DNA of 64,000 nt from contig NZ_JAQFIF010000002.1 in NCBI RefSeq assembly GCF_029504395.1, positions 496,001 to 560,000 on the forward strand, written 5' to 3'. The notes below the pieces were generated by a model. It was not told the DNA's origin and did no database searches. It saw nothing but the letters and a program-made list of their open reading frames with translations. Source of the stretch: Arthrobacter sp. ES3-54. GTDB taxonomy: Bacteria > Actinomycetota > Actinomycetes > Actinomycetales > Micrococcaceae. Both the position numbers and the translations under genes were made by a program. Shown in pieces: positions 46,109 to 57,949 of the stretch; positions within the stretch are counted from its first letter, which is position 1; every line of letters starts with the position of its first letter.

Positions 46109-47833
46109 TCAGATCCTGCTCAGTTGGCCGTCCTTGAGTTCCAGGACCCGGTGCGCGTTCATCCGGGCGTAGGCCAGGTCATGAGTGACCATGACGACGG
46201 CGGTGCCCGTTGCGGCGGCTCGGACGACGGCGGACTGCAGCGCTGCGAGGCCGTGCTGGTCCAGCCCCACGGTGGGCTCGTCCAAAGCCAACACTGCCGG
46301 TTCGCGGGCCAGGACCGTGGCCAGGGCGAGCAGGCGTTGCCGGGAAGCAGAGAGATCGGCTGGGTGGGCCGCCTCCGTGCCGGACAGTCCCACGGCGGCC
46401 AACGCCGCCCGGGCCTTGCCCTCGGCTTCGGCTTTCCCGAACAGCTGCCGGAGGCCGAACGCGGCTTCCCGCAGGACAGTCCGTTCGAACAGCTGGTCCC
46501 GGGGGTGCTGGAATAACAGACCTATGGAGGCCGCGACGGTGCCCACCGGCACGCCGGCAATGCTGCGCCCGCAGACCCGCACGTCCCCCTCCGACGGCCG
46601 GAGCAGTCCGTTGAAGTGGCGCAGCAGTGTCGATTTGCCGGCGCCGTTGGGCCCGGTCACGGCGATGATCTCGCCCGGGTTCACGGCCAAGTCCACGTCC
46701 CGGAGGACCCGGGCCTGCGCGGGGACGCCTCGCCGCCGCGCGTCCGCGCCGTAGCCGAACCCAACCCCGCGCAATTCCAGCGACCCCGGCCCGGGGCCGG
46801 GCGCCGGGACAGGAACCGGACCGGGACTCCGGGCTCCGGCGGCAGGGTTGGGTCCAACAACACTGGTTCGGATTGCACTGGGTCGGATTGCACTGGGTCG
46901 GATTGCACTGGGTCGGATTGCACTGGGTCGGATTGAACTGGGCCCAACAACACTCGGCCCAACAACGCCGGGGCCAGTTGCCGCAGGGCTAACATCACCC
47001 GGCCCAACAACCCCGGGGCCGCGTATCCCAATCACACCGGCGCGCTGCAGCTCGGCCGAGCCGGCCAGCTGCGCCGGCGTTCCCGCGGCGGTGACCGTCC
47101 CGCCGTCGAGTCCTGTCCCGCGCACTGTCCTGCCGCCGTCGAGCACTATCCAGTGTGTGGCTTCGGCGGCGAGGCCGTCCGCCGCCTGGCTCAGCAGGAC
47201 GACCCCGGTCCCGGCGCCGCGGAGGCTGCGGATCAGATCCTCAACCTGGGCGGCTCCAGCCGCGTCCAGGGATGCCAGCGGCTCATCCAGGATGAGTATG
47301 TCCGGTTCCGTGATGACGGCACAGCCCATGGCGAGCCGGCGCAGCTCTCCTCCGGAGAGCGTGGCCGGATCCCGGTCCAGTAGGTCCGAGAGTCCCGTGC
47401 GCGCGGCGGTGCGCTCCACCGCGCGGAGCATGTCATCCCGCGGCGTCGCACGGTTCTCCAATCCGAACGCGAGCTCTTCGGCGACGGTGGCGCGTACGGA
47501 GGAGAGCATCGCGGCCGCGTCCTGCGGGACGAAGGCTACCCGCCGCGACCATTCGGCGGGGTTGATCCGGGGATCGTCGGGCGCACCGCGGAATTCCAGC
47601 AAAGTGTCGCCGAGCTCCAGGCTACCGCGGAATTCTCCCGCGTGACCGGCCCAGAGCCAGCCGGCCATGAGTTTGCCCAGCGTGGATTTTCCGCTTCCGG
47701 AGCCGCCCAGGACGGCGGTCAGGGAGCCGGGCGCGACCGAGACCGTTGCACCGCTCAGCACCGGGGTGTTCTCGCCGTGGAACGTGAAGGCCTCGATCCG
47801 GATCTGCAGCGCCGTCCGGGTGGTCGCCGTCAT
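46109..47833 (-). CDS. ECF transporter double ATPase (fused EcfA1/EcfA2)
   Basis: 574 residues holding two ABC ATPase domains in one chain. Domain 1 (about 10-235): Walker A GGSGSGKST at 43-51, signature LSGGELRRLA, Walker B DILILDEPLAS. Domain 2 (about 340-570): Walker A GPNGAGKST, Walker B AVLALDEPT, but the signature reads LSASRQRLL instead of LSGGQ. The linker (about 255-330) is low complexity, with five RPSAI-type pentapeptides. The start overlaps the ecfT stop by 4 bp, so it powers the EcfT/S pair upstream. Confidence 0.92.
   Translation of the reverse strand: MTATTRTALQIRIEAFTFHGENTPVLSGATVSVAPGSLTAVLGGSGSGKSTLGKLMAGWLWAGHAGEFRGSLELGDTLLEFRGAPDDPRINPAEWSRRVAFVPQDAAAMLSSVRATVAEELAFGLENRATPRDDMLRAVERTAARTGLSDLLDRDPATLSGGELRRLAMGCAVITEPDILILDEPLASLDAAGAAQVEDLIRSLRGAGTGVVLLSQAADGLAAEATHWIVLDGGRTVRGTGLDGGTVTAAGTPAQLAGSAELQRAGVIGIRGPGVVGPGDVSPAATGPGVVGPSVVGPSSIRPSAIRPSAIRPSAIRPSAIRTSVVGPNPAAGARSPGPVPVPAPGPGPGSLELRGVGFGYGADARRRGVPAQARVLRDVDLAVNPGEIIAVTGPNGAGKSTLLRHFNGLLRPSEGDVRVCGRSIAGVPVGTVAASIGLLFQHPRDQLFERTVLREAAFGLRQLFGKAEAEGKARAALAAVGLSGTEAAHPADLSASRQRLLALATVLAREPAVLALDEPTVGLDQHGLAALQSAVVRAAATGTAVVMVTHDLAYARMNAHRVLELKDGQLSRI
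46869..46943. repeat. Five 15-bp tandem repeats in ECF ATPase linker
   Basis: cggattgcactgggt is repeated almost perfectly five times in frame, encoding the RPSAI pentapeptides. Units begin at 46869, 46884, 46899, 46914 and 46929. Confidence 0.95.
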
Positions 47834-48588
47834 GACGGCACTCCCACAGGCCAGGAGGCCACAATCCGCCAGACGACGGCGGCCGCTGCGAACAGCAGGG
47901 CGGCTGCCCGGAAGCGCCGCTGGGCGGGCGGGTCGGCGACTTCGCGGTAACTGGTGCGGGGCCCCCGGCTGCCGAAGCCGCGAGCGTCGAGCGCCTGGGC
48001 GCGGCTGCCGGCGTCGTCGATCAGGGCCAAGACCAGAGGCACCATCTGCAGGCGGAGGGCGCCGAGCCGGGACAGCAGGCCGCGCCGGACCACCATCCCG
48101 CGCGTTTCCTGGGCCTGCCGGATCCGGTCCAGGCGGACCGCGACGGCGGGCACGAGGGTGAGGGTGGAGGCCAGGACGAAGCCGAACTGCGGCGGGATCC
48201 TGCGCCCGGCGAGGGCGGAGACGAGGTCGGGAACGCTGACAGTGAAGGAAAAGAGCAGGAATACCAGGACGCAGGCGGTGTTCCGCGTTCCGAGCTCCAG
48301 CGCGAAGCCAAGGCCCTCGGCCGTGACCCTGGCCGGCCCCCACTGGGCCAGCACGGTCTGGCCTTCGGGGAAGAACAAGCCGTGCAGTACCAGCAGGGAC
48401 AGGCACAGGGGCGCCAGGATTACCGCCGCGGCAGGCAGGACACGCCCCGCAACTCCACGGCGCACCGCGAGGAACACCGCGGCGAGTGCCACGGCGACAG
48501 ACAGCGGCGAGTATGCAGCCGCCGTCGTTACGACGGCGGCGCAGGCGGCGGCGGTCAGCGCGGTGAAGGGGTGGAGAGGCGGTCTCAT
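47830..48588 (-). CDS. ecfT: ECF transporter transmembrane component T
   Basis: 252 residues, about five membrane segments. The two coupling-helix motifs are visible: QAQETRGMVV and ALDARGFGSRGPRTSY, the X-R-G pattern that docks to ATPases. The start at 48588 (MRPPLHPFTA) is chosen by homology; the ribosome site is weak, and a GTG at 48615 is possible. Confidence 0.9.
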   Translation of the reverse strand: MRPPLHPFTALTAAACAAVVTTAAAYSPLSVAVALAAVFLAVRRGVAGRVLPAAAVILAPLCLSLLVLHGLFFPEGQTVLAQWGPARVTAEGLGFALELGTRNTACVLVFLLFSFTVSVPDLVSALAGRRIPPQFGFVLASTLTLVPAVAVRLDRIRQAQETRGMVVRRGLLSRLGALRLQMVPLVLALIDDAGSRAQALDARGFGSRGPRTSYREVADPPAQRRFRAAALLFAAAAVVWRIVASWPVGVPS

Positions 48589-48655
48589 GTCATAGTCGCG
48601 GTGTCCGAGTGTCACTGCCGCAAGCTCGTCACAACAGTCACAGCAGTCAGAGGGG

Positions 48656-49477
48656 TCAGGCGTCCGGCGCTGCCGGTGCCTTGCCGGCGAGCACCCGGTA
48701 GCGCCGCACGAAGGGGAACTGGAAGGTGGTGCGGCGGGGCAGTGCGTAGGCGAGCAGCGCCGCGATCGCGAAGACGATCGCTTTGTCCATGGGATCGGAA
48801 ATCAGTGCCTGCTTGGTGATAGCGGCCAAGAGCGTGTCCCCCATGGCACGGAAGGCGCTGACGATCGCCCCGGTGCCCAGGCCTGATGTGCCGCCAAAGA
48901 CGAACGCGGCGATCGGGGCGGAGACGACGCCGGCCAGGATGCCGGTGACGAAGCCCGCGATGGGGGCGAAGTAGAAGCGGCGGAACAGGCCGCCGCGGGC
49001 GGCCATGCCGGCGAGGAACCCGATCAGGGCAGCACCGGCGGCGAAGGGCAGGACGGTGGGGTTGAAGAAGGACCAGACGATGCTGCTGAGCGCGCCCGTG
49101 GCGGCACCGGCGGCGGGCCCGGCGAGAACGGCGATCAGCACGGTGCCAATCGCGTCGATGTAGAACGGCAGGCCCGTGCCGCCCATCAGCTGTCCGAGGA
49201 CCACGTTCAGGACCAGCGCCACGGGGATGAGGACCACGGTGGAAGTGGGGAGAACGGGCAGGACGGCCACAATCAGCAGCACCGCGCCGAGCAGGAAGCC
49301 GCCGAGGGCCACGAGGGCCGAGAAACTGGCCGGGCCGTTAGCAATGTCAGCGGGCTGGGTGAGCACCAGGAAGATGTACGTGGCGGCGATGGCGGCGGCG
49401 CCTGCGATTTCGAGCAGGCGGCGCCTGCGGCCGGCCGCCTGTCCAGGGGCAGTGATCGTGAGGGCTGGCTGTGACAT
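48656..49477 (-). CDS. ECF transporter substrate-binding S component
   Basis: 273 residues with about six hydrophobic segments; MSQPALTITAPG start at 49477 has AAAGGATC upstream. The GTGLPFYIDAIGTVLIAVLAG stretch is typical of S components. Substrate is not readable from sequence. The neighbouring nucleoside hydrolase suggests a nucleoside or nucleobase-like solute, which is inference from context only. It has its own leader with a possible TAGGAT promoter. Confidence 0.85.
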   Translation of the reverse strand: MSQPALTITAPGQAAGRRRRLLEIAGAAAIAATYIFLVLTQPADIANGPASFSALVALGGFLLGAVLLIVAVLPVLPTSTVVLIPVALVLNVVLGQLMGGTGLPFYIDAIGTVLIAVLAGPAAGAATGALSSIVWSFFNPTVLPFAAGAALIGFLAGMAARGGLFRRFYFAPIAGFVTGILAGVVSAPIAAFVFGGTSGLGTGAIVSAFRAMGDTLLAAITKQALISDPMDKAIVFAIAALLAYALPRRTTFQFPFVRRYRVLAGKAPAAPDA

Positions 49478-49610
49478 GAGGGTTGATCCTTTGACTGGGT
49501 GCAACAAGTTCCGCCTCATGTCACCTCGGCGCAGCTACCATCCTAGCGAGCAGCTACCCTTTCTGGCGATCTGCGGACCCGCCCGGGAACTCCCTGCGTC
49601 CGGCCCGGCG
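49478..49610 (-). promoter_or_regulatory. Leader between nucleoside hydrolase and ECF S gene
   Basis: 133 bp without a gene. Contains two exact GGTAGCTGC repeats (minus strand; 49558-49550 and 49539-49531), a TAGGAT between them that could be a -10, and a small CGCC / GGCG hairpin ahead of the start. It suggests independent transcription of the transporter. I do not recognise a known riboswitch. Confidence 0.45.
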
Positions 49611-50684
49611 TCAGGGCGTCGAGGACCCGTGGCCCACAGCGCGGGCGAGGGCGCCGACCGAGGAAATCAGTTCGTCAAAGCAGTGCTCGGGGTTGTTGTC
49701 CGAGACAATCCTTGCGTTCGGCGCCAGCCCCCACAGCCCGCGGAAGTCGGCCACCGTGGTGCCCATCAGCAGCGGGGAGTCCGTTTCGACGTCGACCGTG
49801 GCCAGCCGGGTGGTGAACGGTGTGCGTCCCGCGGCAGCGCAGGCCGCGAAGGCGTCATGCACGTGCGCCACATAGCCCTGGTCGTAGAGCCGGTGAAACT
49901 CCATATAGAAGCGCAGGGCGTCGGAGAGGCAGGCGACGAGGGGGTTGCCCGACTGGCTGCGCTGGCCTTCGGGCTGCTCCGGGAGGACGAGTTCCGGCTC
50001 CGGCGCGCCCGCGGCCTCGCCGAGACGGCGCAGGTGCTCCGGGTGCATCTCGATCCGCTCGGTCATTTCCAGGGCGCACAGCACCGGCAGTTTGTCCTCT
50101 GGCATCCCCCGGTAGGCGGCAAACACTTCCTTGGCGGCATGCGGGTCCACAGAGGTATTCCATTCGGCGGTCGGGGTCGTATTGCCCTGGTAATAGAAGC
50201 TGCCGCCCATGATGACGAGTCCCTTGAGCAGCCGGGGCAGCTCCGGCTCGCGGCGCAGGGCCAGCGCGAAATTGGTCAGCGGACCGGTGACTAGCCCGGT
50301 AATCTCCCCAGGGTGCGCCCGGACCTCCTCCACCCAGACGTCGACGGCGTGCCGCGCCGAGATCTGCTGGTGCGGCGGCGGCAACTCGGCGTAGCCGATC
50401 CCCTGCGGCCCGTGGGTCTCCTCGGTAGTGACCAGCGGGATCTCCAGCGGGACCTCGGCGCCAATGGCCACCTCGATGCCCTCGCGGCCGCACAGCTGAA
50501 GCAAGGCCAGGTTGTTCAGCGCCACCTGCCGGGCCCCGATGTTCCCGGCAGTGCACGTGATTGCCTGGAGGTGCACCTCGGGCCGGGACAGCAGGTAGAC
50601 CAGCGCCAGGGCATCGTCGATCCCGGTGTCAACGTCCATCAGGATCGAATGTGTGACGGCCGGGCCGGCCGCGGGGGCGCCCAC
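49611..50684 (-). CDS. Nucleoside hydrolase (IunH family)
   Basis: Cleaves the N-glycosidic bond of ribonucleosides. 357 residues; the calcium-binding signature MDVDTGIDDALAL is at about residues 16-28, followed by TAGNIGARQVALNN, GPLTNFALALR, and MGGSFYYQGN. Asp in VHDAFAA is the last Ca ligand. Base specificity is not predictable. Starts at GTG 50684, 41 bp after the aldo-keto reductase stop. Confidence 0.92.
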   Translation of the reverse strand: MGAPAAGPAVTHSILMDVDTGIDDALALVYLLSRPEVHLQAITCTAGNIGARQVALNNLALLQLCGREGIEVAIGAEVPLEIPLVTTEETHGPQGIGYAELPPPHQQISARHAVDVWVEEVRAHPGEITGLVTGPLTNFALALRREPELPRLLKGLVIMGGSFYYQGNTTPTAEWNTSVDPHAAKEVFAAYRGMPEDKLPVLCALEMTERIEMHPEHLRRLGEAAGAPEPELVLPEQPEGQRSQSGNPLVACLSDALRFYMEFHRLYDQGYVAHVHDAFAACAAAGRTPFTTRLATVDVETDSPLLMGTTVADFRGLWGLAPNARIVSDNNPEHCFDELISSVGALARAVGHGSSTP

Positions 50685-50685
50685 A

Positions 50686-50730
50686 GCCGGATCGTTCAGG
50701 GCCGAATCGTTCAGGGCCGGATCGTTCAGA
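50686..50730. repeat. Three 15-bp direct repeats between reductase and nucleoside hydrolase genes
   Basis: gccggatcgttcagg, gccgaatcgttcagg and gccggatcgttcaga at 50686, 50701 and 50716. The last unit overlaps the reductase stop codon, so the repeats fill the entire intergenic gap. Confidence 0.9.
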
Positions 50731-51703
50731 ACAATGCCACCTTGGGCGTGCGCGGGAAGAGATCGTTCAGCTCGGCGAGGTCGGCGGGGCTGGGGATCCA
50801 GGCCACGGCAGCGGCATTCTGGCGCACCTGCTCCGGCGTGGTGGCACCGGCGATGACGCTGCTGACGGACGGCTGGGCGGCAAGCCAGGAGAACGCCACC
50901 TGGACTTCGTTGAGCCCCCGTGCGGCGGCGAACTTACCGAAGGCACCCAACTGCTCCCAGTCGGCGTCGTGGACCAGGTTGGTACGGGTGTGGCTGAGCC
51001 GGGATCCCTCAGGGGCTTGGCCGGCCGAGTATTTGCCGGTCAGCAGGCCGTTGGCGAGCGGGAAGTACGGCAGGACGCCCAGGCCGTAGGCCTCGGCCGC
51101 CGGAGTCACCTCGAGCTCGGCGCGCCGGTCCAGCAGGTTGTAGTGGTTCTGGCTGGAGATGAAGCGGGCTCCCCCGCGGGCGCGGGCCACGTACTCGGCG
51201 TCGGCGATCTGCCAGCCGGCCCGGTTGGAGTGGCCGATGTAGCGGACCTTGCCGCTGGTGACGAGGTCGTCGAGGGCCGAGAGCGTCTCGTCGATGGGCG
51301 TGAGCGGGTCCGGGGTGTGGAACTGGTAGAGGTCGATCCAGTCCGTGCCGAGGCGGCGCAGCGAGGCTTCCGCGGCCTTGATGATGTAGCGGCGGGATCC
51401 GCGCGCCCCGAAGTCCTCGCCATTGGCGCCGCGCATGTCCATGCCGAACTTCGTGCCGATGACGGCGTCGTCCCGGCGGGCGCCCAGGGCCCTGCCGAGC
51501 ATGGTCTCGCTGAGGCCCGGCTCCCGGCCGTAGGTGTCCGCGACGTCAAAGAAGGTGATCCCGGCGTCGAGGGCCGCATGGACGACGGCGTCGGTGCCTT
51601 CCTGCGATTCAGTCACGGTCCCGGAACGGCCCAGGTTGTTGCACCCAAGTCCCACAACCGAGACGGACAGTCCGGAATTTCCTACGCGGCGGTATTCAGT
51701 CAT
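50726..51703 (-). CDS. Aldo/keto reductase
   Basis: 325-residue TIM barrel that uses NADPH to reduce carbonyls. Catalytic tetrad positions visible: Asp and Tyr in FFDVADTYGREPG, Lys in VIGTKFGMD, His in LYQFHTPDPL. YIGHSNRAGWQ and SSVIAGATTPEQV bind the cofactor. Tight spacing to the nucleoside hydrolase suggests one operon. Substrate unknown. Confidence 0.93.
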   Translation of the reverse strand: MTEYRRVGNSGLSVSVVGLGCNNLGRSGTVTESQEGTDAVVHAALDAGITFFDVADTYGREPGLSETMLGRALGARRDDAVIGTKFGMDMRGANGEDFGARGSRRYIIKAAEASLRRLGTDWIDLYQFHTPDPLTPIDETLSALDDLVTSGKVRYIGHSNRAGWQIADAEYVARARGGARFISSQNHYNLLDRRAELEVTPAAEAYGLGVLPYFPLANGLLTGKYSAGQAPEGSRLSHTRTNLVHDADWEQLGAFGKFAAARGLNEVQVAFSWLAAQPSVSSVIAGATTPEQVRQNAAAVAWIPSPADLAELNDLFPRTPKVALF

Positions 51704-51786
51704 GGATTTAGCCTATATCGCCCCCGCGGACGTCCCGTCCAAGCCTGCGTGGGTGTCCCGTTCAAGCCTGCCCCGGGGCACTGCAG

Positions 51787-52005
51787 CTACCCTGCGGGCA
51801 GTTCCAGCCCGTGCTCGTCCATGGCGTCCTGGAGTTGCGCCATGGTGCGCGGGCAGACGCCCGGCATTCCGGCAACCCGGCGCCGGCCAAGCTGCACGAG
51901 GTGTTCGAGGGTTTCGACCCCCGCGTGTGCAAGCGACTTGCGCGCGGGCGCCGCCAGTCCTGCGGGAAGTGGAGTGCTGCCTGGTCGAGAGGATTTTCGC
52001 GTCAC
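51787..52005 (-). CDS. Small helix-hairpin-helix (RpoA C-terminal-like) protein
   Basis: 72 residues from GTG 52005 with GGAAGG 7 bp upstream. After a basic tail, LPAGLAAPARKSLAHAG and VETLEHLVQLGRRRVAGM match the helix-hairpin-helix pattern of RNA polymerase alpha C-terminal domains and DNA-repair HhH motifs, with a degenerate hairpin (PGVCPRTM in place of GxGPK). Nucleic acid binding is likely but unproven. Confidence 0.7.
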   Translation of the reverse strand: MTRKSSRPGSTPLPAGLAAPARKSLAHAGVETLEHLVQLGRRRVAGMPGVCPRTMAQLQDAMDEHGLELPAG

Positions 52006-52072
52006 TGCGTTGCCTTCCAGTCGGATTCCCCAAACTGATGTGAGCCGCCCCCCGGCTCCTTGCCGGTGTTGC

Positions 52073-52630
52073 CTAGAGCGTGAAGCTGTTGGCCGGTTTC
52101 GATGAGTGCTTGAGCTTAAAAGTGTCCTCGCCAAACGGCGCTGCGCCAATGCTCAGCTTGGTAAAGTCCAGGTCCTCGCCGCGGATGCAGACCTTGATGG
52201 CGCTGACCGTCTTGTTGACGTCCGGGGTGAGGCAGAAGATATTGAGCTTGGAGTCGGAAAACTCGCTGCGGTCCACAATCCCCAGGCCACGCCAGGCGAG
52301 GTGACTGATCAGGGCGTCCTTGGCTTTTTCCTCGAGGTACCGGTCCCGGCTGGTCCCGTCCTTGGTCTTCAGCGCATACTGGGCCACCACCCAGAACTGT
52401 TCCTGCTCGGGGATTTCAGCGTAACCGTCCTCGGCGCACTGCACCGCGAACGCGTCCATGAGGCGCTCCGCGGCTTCAGCGTTTTCGACGTCGGTCTCGT
52501 CGGTGGTGCTCTGGTGTCCGACGACGCCGTGGTTCATCACGAACTGGCTGTAGTCCTCATCAAACCAGGCCTCCCTAAACTGCAGGGTGCCCTCTTCGTC
52601 GCGCTTGTAAACCCGGATAATTCCACTCAT
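52073..52630 (-). CDS. Conserved protein of unknown function
   Basis: 185 residues from ATG 52630 with GGAAGGA upstream. Soluble, acidic, no cysteine motif or membrane segment. The sequence SGIIRVYKRDEEGTLQFREA at the start and DGTSRDRYLEEKAKDAL in the middle have no match I recognise. Lies between dxs and the HhH gene on the same strand. Confidence 0.75.
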   Translation of the reverse strand: MSGIIRVYKRDEEGTLQFREAWFDEDYSQFVMNHGVVGHQSTTDETDVENAEAAERLMDAFAVQCAEDGYAEIPEQEQFWVVAQYALKTKDGTSRDRYLEEKAKDALISHLAWRGLGIVDRSEFSDSKLNIFCLTPDVNKTVSAIKVCIRGEDLDFTKLSIGAAPFGEDTFKLKHSSKPANSFTL

Positions 52631-52705
52631 ATGCCAGTTCCTTCCTGGGCCGTCCGGCGCCCAAAGAGCGGCGCAGTACGGGGTAGTGCTCAACAGATGT
52701 GCTGG

Positions 52706-54679
52706 CTACAGCAGCGGCAGGCTGCCGGTGCTGGGGTGTTCCTGGCCGGGCAAGGGGCGCGCAAACGGCACCTTGGTGCCCAGAACCTGGGCGACGACGT
52801 CGTGGGTGACCTGCTGTGCGGTCAGTCCGACGCGTTCGAGCACCTGGTTGCGGGTGCCGTGATCGAGGAACTCCACCGGGAGGCCGACCTCGTTGAGGGC
52901 GGTGTCCACGCCGGCGGCCCGCATCTCCTGGCGGATCCGGGAGCCGACGCCGCCGGCCCGCACACCGTCCTCGATGCAGATGACCAAGCGGTGGCGTGCG
53001 GCGAGATCGATGATGGACCGCCGGACCGGGAGGACCCAGCGGGGATCCACCACCGTGGAACTGATGCCTTGGGCACCGAGCCGGTTGGAGACGTCCAGCG
53101 CGAGTTCGGACATGGCGCCCACGCTGACGATCAGGACGTCGTTCTCGCTGGAGCCCGCGGGTCGGCGGGCCAGCACGTCCACGCCGTCGTCGAGGCGTTC
53201 GACCGCCTCAACTTCGGCACCGACGCTGCCCTTGGAGTAGCGGATCACGCTGGGGGCGCCTTCGATGGCCACAGCCTCGCGCAGTTCTTCCCGCAGCCGG
53301 GTGGCGTCGCGCGGTGCCGCGAGGTGCAGCCCGGGGACGATCTGGACCATGGCCATGTCCCACATGCCGTGGTGGCTGGCGCCGTCGGGTCCGGTGACGC
53401 CCGCCCGGTCTAGCACGATCGTGACGCCGGCTTTGTGCAGGGCCACATCCATCAGCAACTGGTCGAAGGCACGGTTCAGGAACGTCGCGTAGACCGCGAC
53501 CACCGGGTGCAGTCCCCCGAACGCCATGCCGGCAGCCGAGGTGAGGGCGTGCTGCTCGGCGATGCCGACGTCGAACACGCGCTCCGGGTGCCGGGCGGCG
53601 AACTTGTGCAGCCCCACCGGAATCAGCATGGCCCCGGTGATGCCGACGATGTCCTTGCGTTCGTCGGCGATGTCGGCGATCTCGTCGGCGAACACGGCGG
53701 TCCAGGATTTGGCGCCGCCGGCCTCGGTGGGTGCGCCGGTCTCCGGATCGATGATCCCGACGGCGTGGAACTGGTCCGCCTCATGGGCGCGGGCCGGGGC
53801 GTAGCCGTGGCCCTTTTCCGTCATGGCGTGCACGATCACCGGGCCGGCGTAGTTCCTGGCCGTGGAGAGTGCGTTTTCCATGGCCTGGAGGTCATGGCCG
53901 TCGACGGGACCGATGTACTTCATGCCGAGGTCCTCGAACATGCCCTGAGGGGCCCACCAGTCCTTGATGCCCCTCTTCATGGCGTGCAGGCTCTTGTAAG
54001 TGAACCGGCCCGCATGGCCGCCGTTCTGCAGTTTGCGCTTCCACCATTCGAGCGTGCCCTCGTAGGAGGGGGCGGCGCGGAGGGAATCGATCGTGGGTCG
54101 CAGGGACGCGAGGTAGTCGGCGAACCCGCCGACGGTGGCGGCGTAAGAGCGGCCGTTGTCGTTGACCACAATCACGACGCGGCGCTTCTTGTCCGCCGCG
54201 ATGTTGTTGATGGCTTCCCAGGCCATGCCGCCGGTCAGGGCGCCGTCGCCCACCACGGCGACGACGAAGCGGTCGCCGTCGCCGGTCAGCTGCCGGGCAC
54301 GGGAGATGCCGTCGGCCCAGGACAGCGACGAGGACGCGTGAGAGCTTTCGACGATGTCGTGCTCGGATTCGCCGCGGTCGGGGTAGCCGGACAGGCCGCC
54401 CTGCTGGCGGAGGGTGCTGAAGTCCTGCCGTCCGGTGAGGAGCTTGTGCACGTAGGACTGGTGCCCTGTGTCGAAGACGATGCTGTCGCGGGGGGAATCG
54501 AAGATCCGGTGCACCGCGATGGTGAGTTCGACGACGCCGAGGTTAGGGCCCAGGTGTCCTCCCGTCTGGGAGACGTTGCCGATCAGGAAATCCCTGACCT
54601 CGGCTGCCAGCTGATCCAGCTGCGCCCCTGACAACTTACTCAGGTCCTGCGGATTCCGGATGGTGTCCAAGATTCCCAA
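52706..54679 (-). CDS. dxs: 1-deoxy-D-xylulose-5-phosphate synthase
   Basis: First enzyme of the MEP isoprenoid pathway, joining pyruvate and glyceraldehyde 3-phosphate with thiamine diphosphate. 657 residues. ThDP motif [17 protein letters not shown] is near 150; His in TGHQSYVHK and [15 protein letters not shown] complete the active site, and the transketolase C-terminal domain follows at about 490. The start ATG has AAGGAGGGG upstream. Confidence 0.97.
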   Translation of the reverse strand: MGILDTIRNPQDLSKLSGAQLDQLAAEVRDFLIGNVSQTGGHLGPNLGVVELTIAVHRIFDSPRDSIVFDTGHQSYVHKLLTGRQDFSTLRQQGGLSGYPDRGESEHDIVESSHASSSLSWADGISRARQLTGDGDRFVVAVVGDGALTGGMAWEAINNIAADKKRRVVIVVNDNGRSYAATVGGFADYLASLRPTIDSLRAAPSYEGTLEWWKRKLQNGGHAGRFTYKSLHAMKRGIKDWWAPQGMFEDLGMKYIGPVDGHDLQAMENALSTARNYAGPVIVHAMTEKGHGYAPARAHEADQFHAVGIIDPETGAPTEAGGAKSWTAVFADEIADIADERKDIVGITGAMLIPVGLHKFAARHPERVFDVGIAEQHALTSAAGMAFGGLHPVVAVYATFLNRAFDQLLMDVALHKAGVTIVLDRAGVTGPDGASHHGMWDMAMVQIVPGLHLAAPRDATRLREELREAVAIEGAPSVIRYSKGSVGAEVEAVERLDDGVDVLARRPAGSSENDVLIVSVGAMSELALDVSNRLGAQGISSTVVDPRWVLPVRRSIIDLAARHRLVICIEDGVRAGGVGSRIRQEMRAAGVDTALNEVGLPVEFLDHGTRNQVLERVGLTAQQVTHDVVAQVLGTKVPFARPLPGQEHPSTGSLPLL

Positions 54680-54840
54680 CGGCCCCTCCTTCGGGTGGTA
54701 GACATCCTTTTAACTCTAACGCCTCCGGGCGGGCAGCCGCGCCGGAGCCCTGCGCCGGTCCCCGCCCCGACCCGGGACCGGTCCCGGACCCTGCGCCGGT
54801 CCCCCCGCCCCGTCCCGGAACCTGTTCCGTAACCGGGAAC

Positions 54841-54881
54841 GCGAAGGCCCCGGCCGGTCAGTGACCGGCCGGGGCCTTCGC
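54841..54881 (-). terminator. Terminator-like hairpin downstream of acn
   Basis: 20-bp perfect inverted repeat starting gcgaaggccccggccggtca, nearly without loop, 30 bp after the acn stop. The next 120 bp toward dxs are extremely GC-rich and carry two copies of a gcgccggtcccc block, with no gene. Confidence 0.8.
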
Positions 54882-54911
54882 ATGCTTTGCCGGACATTGC
54901 CGGCAGCTCCG

Positions 54912-57725
<2,814 letters not shown>

Positions 57726-57779
57726 TCGCAGGACTCCTCTCGCAACAGTTTCATCTTTGTCGCGCCGCAGGACCCTTGC

Positions 57780-57799
57780 TAGTTAGGGCGGCCTAACTA
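57780..57799. promoter_or_regulatory. Palindrome upstream of acn
   Basis: 8-bp arms tagttagg / cctaacta with gcgg between, 55 bp before the acn start. The TTAGG/CCTAA pattern resembles DtxR/IdeR iron boxes; a TGTATT on the minus strand directly upstream could be the -10. The rest of 57800-57949 is AT-rich with no gene. Confidence 0.55.
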
Positions 57800-57949
57800 A
57801 TACAGGCATCAGTACATCGTGGTACGCAATGCAGGTAAGAAACGCAGGGAACGGCCGTTGAATTAACGCCAAATCATTAACAGCAACGATGATTTAACGG
57901 CTGTGGTGATGGAGCGCGACGACGGACTACTACGCCCATCCTAGTGGCA

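Noticed and set aside
46869..46943. CRISPR-like array
   Set aside because: Units are contiguous with no spacers, in frame inside an ATPase gene; no cas genes in the window.
52073..52630. Toxin-antitoxin pair of the 185-residue protein with the HhH gene
   Set aside because: Sizes, a 67-bp gap and separate ribosome sites do not resemble a TA pair, and no toxin fold is recognised.
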